Program-made: the position numbers and the translations under genes
Origin: Candidatus Delongbacteria bacterium
GTDB lineage: Bacteria; Delongbacteria; UBA4055
NCBI GenBank assembly: GCA_027858795.1
Contig: JAQICF010000192.1
Span: 1 to 44,217, forward strand
DNA length: 44,217 nt
Direction of reading: 5' to 3'
In this document: one piece after another, positions 31,616 through 40,686 of the stretch
Layout of the letters: each line of letters starts with the position of its first letter
Position numbering within the stretch: position 1 is the stretch's first letter
The notes under the pieces: model-generated
Seen by the model: only the letters and a program-made list of their open reading frames with translations
What the model was told of the DNA's origin: nothing
Database searches by the model: none

Positions 31616-33551
31616 TAAGATTTCTTTAGTAAGTTTTATCTTAATACTAGCACTCAAGTTCAGTTTCTGTTTTGCAGAAACTGAACTTGAAGTTAGTTAT
31701 GATAGTGTGGGTGATAGTTTGATATACACTTATGTTTTGGAAGAAGTAAGTTATTTTGTAAATGCTGACAGTAAAAAAAATATTATGAATCAGGAAATTT
31801 CTGCAAGGGAAATTCAGGTCAAACAACCTTTGAATGTTGCAGATGCATTAAAAACTTCTCCTGACATTAATACTTCCACTGGTGCCAAAGGAGAAACAAA
31901 TACTAAGATAAGAGGATTTTCTTCTGAAAATATTCTTGTACTAATTGACGGAATACCGATCAATCCAGGATATTATGGAAAAGTAGACCTTTCGATGATA
32001 CCTACAGATAATATTGCGAAGATCAAGATTCTTAAAGGTCCCGCAGCTGTTTCATACGGAACAAACAATACAGGCGGTGTGATAAATATTATCACAAAAA
32101 ATGGGCATGAAACACCCCAAACAAAAATAAGTGGAATGTTCGGAGATCATGAATTTCAACACTTGAATATTAATCATTCATATAAATATAAGGCTTTGAC
32201 TTATTGGCTATCAGGCTATTATCAACATAGAAATGCATTTGAGCTCTCAGAAGATTATGAGAAACCAGATTTTCTACCAATTGAGTTCGGAGGATTGAGA
32301 GATAATAGTTTTTATAAAAAATGGGGAACTGATGTAAAACTTTCATACTTACCTTCAGACAAAGTTGTTTATTCATTTTCAGGAGGATACCATTCAGCGG
32401 AAAAAGAAATTCCGTATGCATCTTCTTCCACATATGATCCGAGGTTCTTCTATTTTCCAGAGTGGTACAGGTATCATGGAAGTTTATCAGGTTACTGGAT
32501 TATGAATAAAAGAGCCGACCTTAAAGGAATTATAACCTATGATTCTTACCAAAACAGATTAGTCAGTTATAAAACTGTTGAATTCGATGATGAAGATTTA
32601 AATTTTGACTCATGGTTGAAAAATTATACATTGGGAACTTTATGGTCTGGTTCATTTACGATTAGCTCATCAAATGAAATAATGTATGGTGCGAATACGA
32701 TGAGATATTTTCTTAAAAAAGCTGACATTGGAGAACCTTGGCTAAAAAGGGAAACACAAACAATAAATATTTACACTGATTATTTACACAGATTCAATGA
32801 AACAGCCAGCTATAACGCAGGTTTGGCTTTAAATTCATTCTACAAAGATCAAAACAATAATTTTGATAATTATTTAGGATATTCAATTTCAGGAGATTTT
32901 GACCTGATCTACGGAATCGGTATTAATGCAGGATATGCACAGACACAGAGTTTTCCGACAATGCATCAGCTCTACAGTGTAACTAGCGGAAATGATGACC
33001 TAAAACCAGAAGAATGTCAAAAATATGAAATAGGTTTGAGTAAAACGTTTCAGTTTTCAAATCTTCCTTTAAAACTTTCATTTGGAAGCTCTATTTTCCT
33101 TAATGATCTTGAAAATATGATAGATAAACAATCAGCAACAGATATATATGATAATATTGATGCAAAAATTGCAGGAATTGAAACTAATTTGTTAACTGAT
33201 CTCGGAGAATATATTTCTTTAGAATTAGGGTATTCTCATCTGGAACCATATGATTTTGGTGAAGAAATGCTTTATGAATCACCTAAGGATAAAATCAATG
33301 CTGGACTTAAAGTTAAATATAAAAATATGACGATAGATTACAATTTTAATTACAACGGATTAAGAGAAACCGAAAATACAAGAATTCTTCCTTCTTATGA
33401 ACTGCATAACATCAATTTTAAATACATATTGTTCAAATACATGGAACTAAAGTTGAAAGTTGATAATATATTTGATACTGATTATGAACAAGAACTTGGA
33501 TTCCCTGCAGCAGGCAGGATTATAACTGCAGGATTTACATTTACTATGTAA
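31608..33551 (+). CDS. TonB-dependent outer-membrane receptor
   Basis: 647-aa outer-membrane transporter, size like BtuB-type receptors. Signal peptide ends near FCFA. The plug domain holds KIRGFSSENILVLIDGIPIN and IKILKGPAAVSYGTNNTGG, followed by VINIITKNG, and the beta-barrel ends with the C-terminal segment KLKVDNIFDTDYEQELGFP and FTFTM. TonB-dependent uptake is used for substrates too large or scarce for porins. Here it sits with an ECF transporter, a pairing known for cobalamin-like cofactors. No TonB/ExbBD genes are nearby. Substrate cannot be read from the barrel. Confidence 0.93.
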   Translation: MNNKISLVSFILILALKFSFCFAETELEVSYDSVGDSLIYTYVLEEVSYFVNADSKKNIMNQEISAREIQVKQPLNVADALKTSPDINTSTGAKGETNTKIRGFSSENILVLIDGIPINPGYYGKVDLSMIPTDNIAKIKILKGPAAVSYGTNNTGGVINIITKNGHETPQTKISGMFGDHEFQHLNINHSYKYKALTYWLSGYYQHRNAFELSEDYEKPDFLPIEFGGLRDNSFYKKWGTDVKLSYLPSDKVVYSFSGGYHSAEKEIPYASSSTYDPRFFYFPEWYRYHGSLSGYWIMNKRADLKGIITYDSYQNRLVSYKTVEFDDEDLNFDSWLKNYTLGTLWSGSFTISSSNEIMYGANTMRYFLKKADIGEPWLKRETQTINIYTDYLHRFNETASYNAGLALNSFYKDQNNNFDNYLGYSISGDFDLIYGIGINAGYAQTQSFPTMHQLYSVTSGNDDLKPEECQKYEIGLSKTFQFSNLPLKLSFGSSIFLNDLENMIDKQSATDIYDNIDAKIAGIETNLLTDLGEYISLELGYSHLEPYDFGEEMLYESPKDKINAGLKVKYKNMTIDYNFNYNGLRETENTRILPSYELHNINFKYILFKYMELKLKVDNIFDTDYEQELGFPAAGRIITAGFTFTM

Positions 33552-33587
33552 TCCAGGACCAGTAAATTTAAACATGAAGGTAAAATA

Positions 33588-34616
33588 ATGAAAAACAAAT
33601 TACTTAGATCAATTTCCACCTTAACAATCCTTTTTATGAGTGTACTTTTTCTGAGCTGTACTAAAGCAGAAGAAGTGAAAATTAAACAAAATGATAAGTT
33701 CACTATTATCGGTTCCGGTGAAAATATAGAAATTTTAGTTGATAATCTTAAAAATGATTTCAAACCTGTTACTGCTGATGTTGTCTCTATAAGCTCATCG
33801 GGAGAGAAAAATGAAATGACCGTTGTAGGAGTTACCCTTAAAGATCTTTTAGTATCAAAAAAGATAGATATTTCTTCTTTCAAATCTATAAGAGCAGTTG
33901 CAGGAGATGGATATTCAATTGAAATACCTGAAGAGATATTTTCTAAAAGACAGGTCATTCTTGCTTATAAGATCAATGGAGAACTCCTAAATGATAAGAG
34001 TAAACCTATCAGAGTGATCGTTCCAGATGAAAGAGCAATGTACTGGGCAAGAAATGTAGTTAAGATCGAGCTTCTTCAGAAAAAAAATACAATTACCATA
34101 GAGAAAATCGTTTTTCTCGAAACTGCATATAAAAAGCTACCTCAGACAAAATATATGTACTATGAAACACAGGACATTGTCGTTCCAGTCAAAGAACTTC
34201 TTTCAAACTACTGCGGTGACTGCAAAGGAGAACTTGATTTTGAATCAACAGACGGACTTATTAGATCTGAGACAAATGAAAATGCCTTGATTTCGTTCAT
34301 AAAGATTAATGGCAAAGGAAAACCTTTATTTCTTTCTCCCGATCTACCTGGTGGAATGTATATAAAAAACATACTTCTTTTTAAAACGAACAATACATGT
34401 TTCTATAGTATAGAAAGTGGTATTGAAACTATGAAAAAAGATGGAAAAAAACTTTCATGGAGTTATCTATTAACTTCAACAGGTCTAGCTGAAAGTGAAA
34501 AATATACTATTACAGACCTTGATGGGACTAAAAACATAGTTGCTGCAGAAAAGCTAGATAAAGGAATTATTTCCTTTGAGATGGGTAATATTCTGTCAAT
34601 TGAAACAGCTGAATAA
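33588..34616 (+). CDS. lipoprotein with tandem SUOX-like pterin-binding-fold domains
   Basis: 342-aa lipoprotein (lipobox near FLSC). Domain 1 (about 27-165) follows the sulfite-oxidase molybdopterin-binding pattern: GVTLKDLL, GDGYSIEIPEEI, ILAYKINGELL, and KPIRVIVPDERAMYWARNVV. Domains 2 (about 166-275, VPVKELL and STDGLIRSE) and 3 (about 276-342, LSWSYLL and TITDLDG) are shorter repeats of it. The Mo-coordinating cysteine of true sulfite oxidase is not at the expected place, so I take it as a binding protein rather than an enzyme. It could be the periplasmic carrier between receptor and ECF transporter. Confidence 0.78.
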   Translation: MKNKLLRSISTLTILFMSVLFLSCTKAEEVKIKQNDKFTIIGSGENIEILVDNLKNDFKPVTADVVSISSSGEKNEMTVVGVTLKDLLVSKKIDISSFKSIRAVAGDGYSIEIPEEIFSKRQVILAYKINGELLNDKSKPIRVIVPDERAMYWARNVVKIELLQKKNTITIEKIVFLETAYKKLPQTKYMYYETQDIVVPVKELLSNYCGDCKGELDFESTDGLIRSETNENALISFIKINGKGKPLFLSPDLPGGMYIKNILLFKTNNTCFYSIESGIETMKKDGKKLSWSYLLTSTGLAESEKYTITDLDGTKNIVAAEKLDKGIISFEMGNILSIETAE

Positions 34617-34624
34617 GGAATATA

Positions 34625-35176
34625 TTGCAAAAATTTCTAAGAACATTTTCTATCAATGAACTTGTAATAATCGGTCTAGTTGCAGCATTAGGTATGGCTA
34701 CCAAACCTGTCGTTGTTCCTTTGACACATATTATTACAGGACCGTTGTTCATTCCCGGAGGATCTCTGGCAGGCGGTTTCTATATGCTTTGGATAGTTCT
34801 TGGCGCAGGACTAGTTAAAAAGAAAGGTTCTGGTACTGTTATAGCTCTAACACAAGCAGCTCTGGCGATAGTTCTCGGAATCTATGGAACACACGGTATT
34901 ACTAGTTTACTTACTTATACTTTACCGGGAATTGCTATTGACGTGGTATTTCTTTTCTCTAGAAATTATAAATATAATATAATGCATTATTTCATTGCAG
35001 GAGCGATTTCAAATATTTCAGGTGCATTTGCAGTAAACCTTGTTATTTTTCAGCTACCATTTATTCCTCTGATGCTTTCTTTAAGTGTTGCACTTTTTTC
35101 AGGAGGCCTGGGCGGAATACTTGCTTACAATATAAATTCGAAACTTAGTAAATTGAAGGTGTTAAATGAGCACTAG
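34625..35176 (+). CDS. ECF transporter S component (substrate-binding membrane subunit)
   Basis: 183-aa protein with about six hydrophobic helices and the N-terminal ECF S-type segment INELVIIGLVAALGMATKPV. It should bind the substrate and toppling partner EcfT in the inner membrane. It starts at TTG 34625, with AGGA just upstream. Helices contain GPLFIPGGSLAGGFYMLW and YGTHGITSLLTYTLPGIAID. EcfA1, EcfA2 and EcfT are encoded 2 kb downstream in the same run. The sequence is not one of the vitamin-specific S components I know, so the substrate is open. Confidence 0.8.
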   Translation: MQKFLRTFSINELVIIGLVAALGMATKPVVVPLTHIITGPLFIPGGSLAGGFYMLWIVLGAGLVKKKGSGTVIALTQAALAIVLGIYGTHGITSLLTYTLPGIAIDVVFLFSRNYKYNIMHYFIAGAISNISGAFAVNLVIFQLPFIPLMLSLSVALFSGGLGGILAYNINSKLSKLKVLNEH

Positions 35177-36599
35177 TATCAAAAATAAATCACTATTTAT
35201 AGCAGTAGTCGGAATATTCATACTCAATATTCTAATCTTTTCAGGTTGCTCAGATCAAGGTTATAGGCATTATGTAAAAGTTGCAGGTGATGTCAATAAT
35301 GTATTATTCTTTAATAGCTTCAATGATCAAAATAGTATTGCATTAGAAGAGATTATCAACAAAGCTGATCCATTTAATGACAAATACTCTATCCTGCTTG
35401 TCGGGAGTGATGGTTTGACTGCTGAGATAGATAATAGAATGGATAAGATAACACTGAATTTTTCAAAGATTAATGGCTGGGAGATCATAGATGAAAATCA
35501 TCCAATTAGTGCGAGGATAAAACATCTGAAAGAAATTATTATTGTTTCAAAAGAAGATATCACTGAAAACTCTGTCATTATTTTTAACTCTGAGAAGAAT
35601 CTAATATCCATGACACCGGGGCAGCTGTATCAGAAATCACTGGAAAGAAGACTTATATTTCAAGGTCATTCATCGATAATAAGAGATGATGGAGAATATG
35701 CTGTCACAGTTTATACTACAGCTTTGACTTATTCTCTTGATGAACTTGAAGGCAGCAGGTATTTGATCATATCCGAAAGTGGTAAAACTAAATATACAGA
35801 CAAACCTGGTTATCTGGTCTACAGAGACAATTCTATCGACTATCTTGATCCTGAAATGAAAAATGAGATCGTTGGTATCAAAGGAATATTGATAGACCCT
35901 CCAAAGACAAGTATCTCAAATGCATATTACGATGCTCTTCATTATATCGAAAACGGAGAAAAGGTCATGGTGATATTTCTCGATGGTTTTTCATACATCC
36001 AGTACAAATACGCCATAGAAAACAATATTGCTCCATATCTGAATCAATTGCCTGCAGCTCAGAAAGCGACTACATACTTCAAACCTGTTACAAATGTAGG
36101 CTTTGCTACAATGATAACCGGAAAAGGACCTGATGATAATGGGATTCATGACAGAAGCTGTAGAAAGCTAAATTCATCTATTTTCACTGTTCTAAAAGAA
36201 AAGGGTTTCAGCAGTAAACTTGTTGAAGCTAATGTCAGCATATTAGATCATGGTGCTGATGAAATGCTGAATATTGACAAAAATGGTAACGGCAGTATCG
36301 ATGACGAGGTTTTTTATTCAGCTATGAAAGAAATTGAAAAAGAATATGATTACATCCTCGTCCATTTCCATGAAATTGATGATATGGGACATCAGTTCGG
36401 TCCATTCGGCAAAGAAACACTTGAGCAGATCAAGACAAAAGATGGATATGTAAAAGAACTTGTTAATAATTTTGATGGCAGAATAATAATTCTTGCTGAT
36501 CATGGAATGCATGAGACTGAAGATGGTGGAACACATTGTCAGACAAGATGTGAGGATTTTATAGTTCCATATATAACAGTCGCCGGAGGAAAAAAATGA
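35166..36599 (+). CDS. lipoprotein: SUOX-like domain fused to AlkP-superfamily phosphodiesterase
   Basis: 477 aa, lipobox FSGC with C28. Residues 32-240 contain a SUOX-like pattern (SIALEEIINKA, YSILLVGSDGLTAEI) ending MTPGQLYQKSLERRLIFQG. Residues 265-477 are an alkaline-phosphatase-superfamily catalytic domain of the nucleotide pyrophosphatase/phosphodiesterase kind: metal D273 (VIFLDGF), nucleophile T309 in PVTNVGFATMITG, D405 and H409 (HEIDDMGHQFGP), D445-H446 (ADHGMHE), H457. A calcium-loop-like DKNGNGSIDDE lies at 371-381. It could split a phosphate or pyrophosphate bond in the incoming substrate, for instance the dinucleotide form of a pterin cofactor (inference). Confidence 0.82.
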   Translation: MSTSIKNKSLFIAVVGIFILNILIFSGCSDQGYRHYVKVAGDVNNVLFFNSFNDQNSIALEEIINKADPFNDKYSILLVGSDGLTAEIDNRMDKITLNFSKINGWEIIDENHPISARIKHLKEIIIVSKEDITENSVIIFNSEKNLISMTPGQLYQKSLERRLIFQGHSSIIRDDGEYAVTVYTTALTYSLDELEGSRYLIISESGKTKYTDKPGYLVYRDNSIDYLDPEMKNEIVGIKGILIDPPKTSISNAYYDALHYIENGEKVMVIFLDGFSYIQYKYAIENNIAPYLNQLPAAQKATTYFKPVTNVGFATMITGKGPDDNGIHDRSCRKLNSSIFTVLKEKGFSSKLVEANVSILDHGADEMLNIDKNGNGSIDDEVFYSAMKEIEKEYDYILVHFHEIDDMGHQFGPFGKETLEQIKTKDGYVKELVNNFDGRIIILADHGMHETEDGGTHCQTRCEDFIVPYITVAGGKK

Positions 36600-37108
36600 A
36601 AAAAACTGTTTTTATAATAATGACTGTGCTGGCAATTATTATCGTAGCAACCGCATATCTCAATAAAGAGAATGCTGATAAAAAGACAGAAACAGAAATT
36701 AAGACCCAATTTATAATTAAGCAGAACGGTACAGTTATTGATACCTTAAATCTTAATAAAATTAAAGCCCTCGATACCGAAAAATTCAATGCTGTGCTCA
36801 AAACCAACGGTAAAAAGCCAGTTGAATATTCTTACGAAGGAATTCAGCTAAAAAATATTTTAAAGCTATACAATATTGACATCACAAAAAAAGAACTGAT
36901 AATAATAACTTCAATTGACGGCTTTTCGGTAGCTTATTCGGTTAAAGAAATCGTTGAAGAAGGAAATATTTTCCTCACTTTTGCAAAAGAAGGAGAATTG
37001 CGTAAAAGCAGAAAGAACGGTGGTAGAGGTCCTTATCAGGTTATAACAGTAAAAGATCAGTTCAGTAACAGAAGATGTAAATATGCTACAGAAATGGATG
37101 TTCGTTAA
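36596..37108 (+). CDS. membrane-anchored single SUOX-like domain protein
   Basis: 170 aa with one N-terminal helix (about residues 4-22) and a single sulfite-oxidase-like domain: YSYEGIQLKNILKLYNI, TSIDGFSVAYSVKEIV, FLTFAKEGELRKSRKNGGRG and PYQVITVKDQFSNRR. This is the shortest and clearest version of the fold in the cluster. The catalytic cysteine position is not occupied. It overlaps the phosphodiesterase gene by four bases and its stop overlaps ecfA1, so it is tied to the transporter. Likely a periplasmic partner of the ECF complex. Confidence 0.8.
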   Translation: MKKTVFIIMTVLAIIIVATAYLNKENADKKTETEIKTQFIIKQNGTVIDTLNLNKIKALDTEKFNAVLKTNGKKPVEYSYEGIQLKNILKLYNIDITKKELIIITSIDGFSVAYSVKEIVEEGNIFLTFAKEGELRKSRKNGGRGPYQVITVKDQFSNRRCKYATEMDVR

Positions 37109-37785
37109 TGGATGCTTTAACAATTACAGATTTAAGCTTTAAGTATAGATCAGAAAATGAGTTCATTTTTAAGAACATTTCATTCTCTGTCAATAAAGGT
37201 TCTGTAGTCGTTTTCTCGGGTTTGAGCGGTTCAGGAAAAACCACTCTTTGTTACTTACTCACTGGAATAATCCCAAGAACTTACAAAGGTGATATTTCAG
37301 GTACTATCAAACTTTTCGGTAATGATATAGCTGATCTTTCAGCAGAGAAAATTTCATCAGATCTTGGTATCGTTTTTCAGGATCCTGAGACTCAACTATT
37401 CATGCCTACTGTAGAAGACGAACTAGCATTTGCTCCTGAAAATCTATGTTTAAGTAGAGATGAGATAGAAAATAGGATATCAGCTGCATTGGAAATTACC
37501 GGTATTAAAGATCTTCGCTTCAAAGAAACAAATACTTTATCAGGTGGTCAGAAGCAACTTGTTGCTATAGCATCTGTTCTTACGATGGAACCTAAAATAC
37601 TTATTTTCGATGAAATCACTTCTCAGATTGATTCAATGGGCAGAGAGAAGATAAGAGAACTTATCATTTCACTGAAAAATGAAGGTAAGACAATTATTAT
37701 CATCGAGCATGGACATGGAAATTTTGATCTTGCAGATGAGATCTATGAAATAAAAAATAGTTCTTTAAAAAGGATCAAAGTTTAA
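37108..37785 (+). CDS. ecfA1: ECF transporter ATPase, EcfA1-like
   Basis: ABC ATPase of 225 aa. Walker A GLSGSGKTT, Q-loop VFQDPETQLFMPTVEDELAF, signature LSGGQKQLVAIASVL, Walker B ILIFDEITSQID, switch His in IIIEHG. The DPETQLF and VEDELAF pieces are typical of energy-coupling-factor ATPases. It is the first of an A1-A2-T set that powers the S component at 34625. Confidence 0.93.
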   Translation: MDALTITDLSFKYRSENEFIFKNISFSVNKGSVVVFSGLSGSGKTTLCYLLTGIIPRTYKGDISGTIKLFGNDIADLSAEKISSDLGIVFQDPETQLFMPTVEDELAFAPENLCLSRDEIENRISAALEITGIKDLRFKETNTLSGGQKQLVAIASVLTMEPKILIFDEITSQIDSMGREKIRELIISLKNEGKTIIIIEHGHGNFDLADEIYEIKNSSLKRIKV

Positions 37786-37796
37786 TCAGGGCTACA

Positions 37797-38468
37797 ATGA
37801 AAAATTCTAATTCATACATAGAAGTGAAAAATCTGAATTTCTGTTACGAAAGCAGCGATTTTTCATTAACTAATTTTAATGTAGTACTAAATAAGAATGA
37901 GATTATTGCACTTATCGGTGGAAATGGAACTGGAAAAACTACTCTGGGGAAACTTCTTACAGGAATTCTAAGATCTAACCATGGTGATATTTTTATTGAC
38001 GGTAAAAATATCCAGGATATGGAACTTGGAGAAATTGGAACAAAGATAGGATATTTATTCCAGAACCCTGAAAAACAGATATTTGCTCCAACAGTTTACG
38101 AAGATATATGCTTTCCGCTACAATTAAAAGGTATGGATAGCGAAATTATTGAAGAAAAAGCTTCAACTGTCATGAAAGAACTAGAAATTCAACATCTTAG
38201 AGATAAAACATCATACAATATTAGTCAGGGTGAAAAACAGCGTGTTGCACTTGCTGGCATTCTTGTTAACGATGTCGAATATTTAATCCTAGATGAACCG
38301 ACCTCATCTTTGGATGAACACAGAAAAGAACTTCTGGGCAGAATTCTTGAAAGATTGAAAGATTCTGGAATAGGCATACTTCTGATAAGTCATGATGATA
38401 ATTTTATTAAAAGATATTGTACTAAAGAGTTTTCTTTGAATAAGAACGGAGAAATCTCATATGAATAA
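37797..38468 (+). CDS. ecfA2: ECF transporter ATPase, EcfA2-like
   Basis: ABC ATPase of 223 aa. Walker A GGNGTGKTT, Q-loop FQNPEKQIFAPTVYEDI, signature written ISQGEKQRVALAGIL with SQ in place of SG, Walker B LILDEPTSSLD and switch His in LLISHD. The altered signature may mean that the two nucleotide sites of the heterodimer are not equal. Overlaps ecfT by eight bases. Confidence 0.93.
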   Translation: MKNSNSYIEVKNLNFCYESSDFSLTNFNVVLNKNEIIALIGGNGTGKTTLGKLLTGILRSNHGDIFIDGKNIQDMELGEIGTKIGYLFQNPEKQIFAPTVYEDICFPLQLKGMDSEIIEEKASTVMKELEIQHLRDKTSYNISQGEKQRVALAGILVNDVEYLILDEPTSSLDEHRKELLGRILERLKDSGIGILLISHDDNFIKRYCTKEFSLNKNGEISYE

Positions 38469-39195
38469 ATTTGATCCTCGTTCAAAACTGATGCTTGTTA
38501 TAAGCATTTCTTCTCTGGCAGTATATGTAAAAGATCTATTTCTGCTTACTCTTATCACATTACTTGGAATTCTTGTTGCGAAAGTTTTGCAGGCAAACCT
38601 GTTCAAAGCTTTTAGAAAACTTAAAGGTCTTTTTATAATGATATTTTTCGTTGCTGTATTGCAGAGTATTTTTAATCATGAAGGCAGAATCTTATTTGAG
38701 ATATTTGATATTACTTTAATAACTACAGCTGGATTATATAAAGGAGCAGAATTCATTCTCAGAATGACCATAATACTTACTTCAGCTACTATTATCACAA
38801 CTTCAAGCAGCAGAGAAATGATACAGGGGCTTGTCCAACTTAAAGTTCCCTATGAGATTGCTTTTCTTGTTTCACTTGGGATAAGATTCCTACCTATGTT
38901 AACAGAACAAATAAAGGATTCTTTTACGGCATTGAAATTACGAGGAGTTATATTTAAGGAACTTTCGCTCAAGAAAAAACTGACTGTGTTCTCTTATCTA
39001 TTTCTTCCTGTCATAGCATCAACGATCAAGAAAGCAGAAAAAATAGCTCTTTCAATGGAAACAAAAGGTTTCAGGGCAAGAGAGAATAGAACAAGTATTC
39101 TTATTCTTAAACTATCAAACAGAGATATTTTTTTAATGGCATTTAGCGCTTTAATTTTATTTATTTTTGTATATGCACAAACCAAATTCGTATAA
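38461..39195 (+). CDS. ecfT: ECF transporter transmembrane coupling subunit EcfT
   Basis: 244-aa membrane protein of the EcfT/CbiQ family, which couples the ATPases to the S component. Starts DPRSKLML (family N-terminus). Two coupling helices end in Ala/Leu-Arg-Gly type motifs: FTALKLRGVIF (about residue 160) and LSMETKGFRAREN (about 195). Five or so helices. Confirms a complete ECF transporter in this run. Confidence 0.93.
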   Translation: MNKFDPRSKLMLVISISSLAVYVKDLFLLTLITLLGILVAKVLQANLFKAFRKLKGLFIMIFFVAVLQSIFNHEGRILFEIFDITLITTAGLYKGAEFILRMTIILTSATIITTSSSREMIQGLVQLKVPYEIAFLVSLGIRFLPMLTEQIKDSFTALKLRGVIFKELSLKKKLTVFSYLFLPVIASTIKKAEKIALSMETKGFRARENRTSILILKLSNRDIFLMAFSALILFIFVYAQTKFV

Positions 39196-39207
39196 TCGGA
39201 GGATCAG

Positions 39208-39951
39208 ATGAAAATATTATCAGTTTTCGGAATAACTAAATCAGGTAAAACAACTTCGGTTGAAAATATTATAAAAGAGCTGGTTAAAAGAAGATATCAG
39301 GTTGATTCTGTGAAAGAGATCCACTATGATAAATTTAAAATAGACACAGAAGGAACTAACACAGACAGGCATAATAAAGCAGGTGCTAATGTTGTTACAG
39401 CTAGAGGTATTTCAGAAACTGATGTACTATTTAAAAGAAAACTAAGCATGGAAGAAATCTATAAATTCTATGATAGTGAATATTTAATATTGGAAGGTGT
39501 AAGAGATTCTAATGTACCTAAGATAATTTGCGCACATAATACAGATGAGATCGATGAAAGACTTGATGATTCTGTTTTTGCAATCTGTGGAAGAATAAGT
39601 AATGAAATATCTGAGTATAAAGGTCTTCCTGTGATAAATGCTACGACCGATATAGATAAATTGGTCGATCTGATTGTTGATATTGTTCCTGAAAAGCTTC
39701 CAGATTTCCCACCTGAATGCTGTGGAGAATGTAAATACGGCAGTTGTGAAGCACTCCTTGCAAAGATCATCAGGAAGGAAGCTGATATCACAGAATGCGT
39801 AATTAATAACAAGATGATACATTTACATATTGACGGTAAAGAAATTGAGATGGTACCCTTCGTTCAGAAGATACTTTTAAATTCAGTTCTTTCTACTGTA
39901 AAAGAACTTGATGGATATAGAAAAAATGGAAAAATAGAGATTAAAATATAA
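39208..39951 (+). CDS. MobB-like P-loop GTPase with C-terminal Fe-S motif
   Basis: 247 aa. Residues 1-160 are MobB-like: P-loop GITKSGKTT (8-16), then DTEGTNTDRHNKAGANVV, the MobB KxxHxxxxxD..G.DT..H..AGA pattern, and LILEGV. MobB aids attachment of GMP to molybdopterin in Mo-enzyme maturation. Residues 168-197 add cysteines C171, C172, C175, C180 and C197 in the spacing of a [4Fe-4S] domain of the PF04060 kind, which E. coli MobB does not have. It follows ecfT by 12 nt and precedes the kinase-like gene by two. It suggests that the imported compound is a pterin-type or nucleotide-linked cofactor. Confidence 0.82.
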   Translation: MKILSVFGITKSGKTTSVENIIKELVKRRYQVDSVKEIHYDKFKIDTEGTNTDRHNKAGANVVTARGISETDVLFKRKLSMEEIYKFYDSEYLILEGVRDSNVPKIICAHNTDEIDERLDDSVFAICGRISNEISEYKGLPVINATTDIDKLVDLIVDIVPEKLPDFPPECCGECKYGSCEALLAKIIRKEADITECVINNKMIHLHIDGKEIEMVPFVQKILLNSVLSTVKELDGYRKNGKIEIKI

Positions 39952-39953
39952 TT

Positions 39954-40631
39954 ATGGTCTATAATTTCAATGGAATCGAATACAAAACAGTGAAAAAGTT
40001 CTTTTCAAGAGTCAATTCAGTTTTCCTGATCGAAAGAACTAATGATAATTCAAAGTACATCTTGAAAGATTTTGAGGATAATTCAGACAGGATCACTGCC
40101 GAACTAGAAGGAATGAATATTTTTAAAGATCAAAGTCCAAAACTTATCTTTTCTGACGATAGATATATAGTTCATGAATTTATACCAGGTGAAACATTTG
40201 TATTGCATTTTGAAGAAGCTGAAAAGAAAGCTTCCGACCCTGAGATACTTACTACTCCCTTGCTCAATTTTCTAAAATCTATGTACGAATATGCTCCAGG
40301 TTATATCTTAAGCGATATCAATTTTACAAATTTTATAGTCAGTAACAATAATTGTATAAAATTCATCGATTTTGAAAATGTTTGTCAGGGCGAGATCGAG
40401 GATGATCTTGGAAGGATCGTTGCTTTTGCCCTCACATATAATCCTGCTTTCTCCGAATGGAAGTATAAATTCGCAATATATTTCATTAAATCATCAATAG
40501 AAATTCTTAAAGTTTCAGAAGAAAAGATATTTTTGTATATTAAAAAAGAATTTGAAGCTATGAAGATCAGAAGAAATATAAAAATTGATATTCCTGATAT
40601 TTTAAAAAGAATAAAGAAAGGCAGTTATTAA
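39954..40631 (+). CDS. protein-kinase-fold phosphotransferase (small-molecule kinase-like)
   Basis: 225 aa with a reduced kinase fold. Lys K38 (YILKDF), Glu E50, hinge VHEFIPGETF, catalytic loop LSDINFTNFIV with D121 and N126, and metal-binding IDFENV with D139. This resembles aminoglycoside/choline kinases and RIO/Kdo kinases more than Ser/Thr kinases. It lacks the long C-terminal lobe of most. As the last gene in the uptake run, it may phosphorylate the imported compound and trap it, but no substrate can be named. Confidence 0.75.
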   Translation: MVYNFNGIEYKTVKKFFSRVNSVFLIERTNDNSKYILKDFEDNSDRITAELEGMNIFKDQSPKLIFSDDRYIVHEFIPGETFVLHFEEAEKKASDPEILTTPLLNFLKSMYEYAPGYILSDINFTNFIVSNNNCIKFIDFENVCQGEIEDDLGRIVAFALTYNPAFSEWKYKFAIYFIKSSIEILKVSEEKIFLYIKKEFEAMKIRRNIKIDIPDILKRIKKGSY

Positions 40632-40650
40632 ACGGTCGCAACTCTATTGT

Positions 40651-40686
40651 GGTGGACGATTTTGATTCATCACCTTTTTGTTTTTG
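40651..40686 (+). terminator. probable terminator of the uptake cluster
   Basis: GGTGG pairs with ATCACC across a 13-nt loop (40651-40674, about five base pairs with a G-U), then T5-G-T5. Weaker than the other terminators in the window, but placed directly after the kinase-like gene. Confidence 0.5.

Noticed and set aside
33482..33958. Minus-strand open frame across the TonB receptor end and the next gene
   Set aside because: Shadow frame spanning two real genes, without homology.
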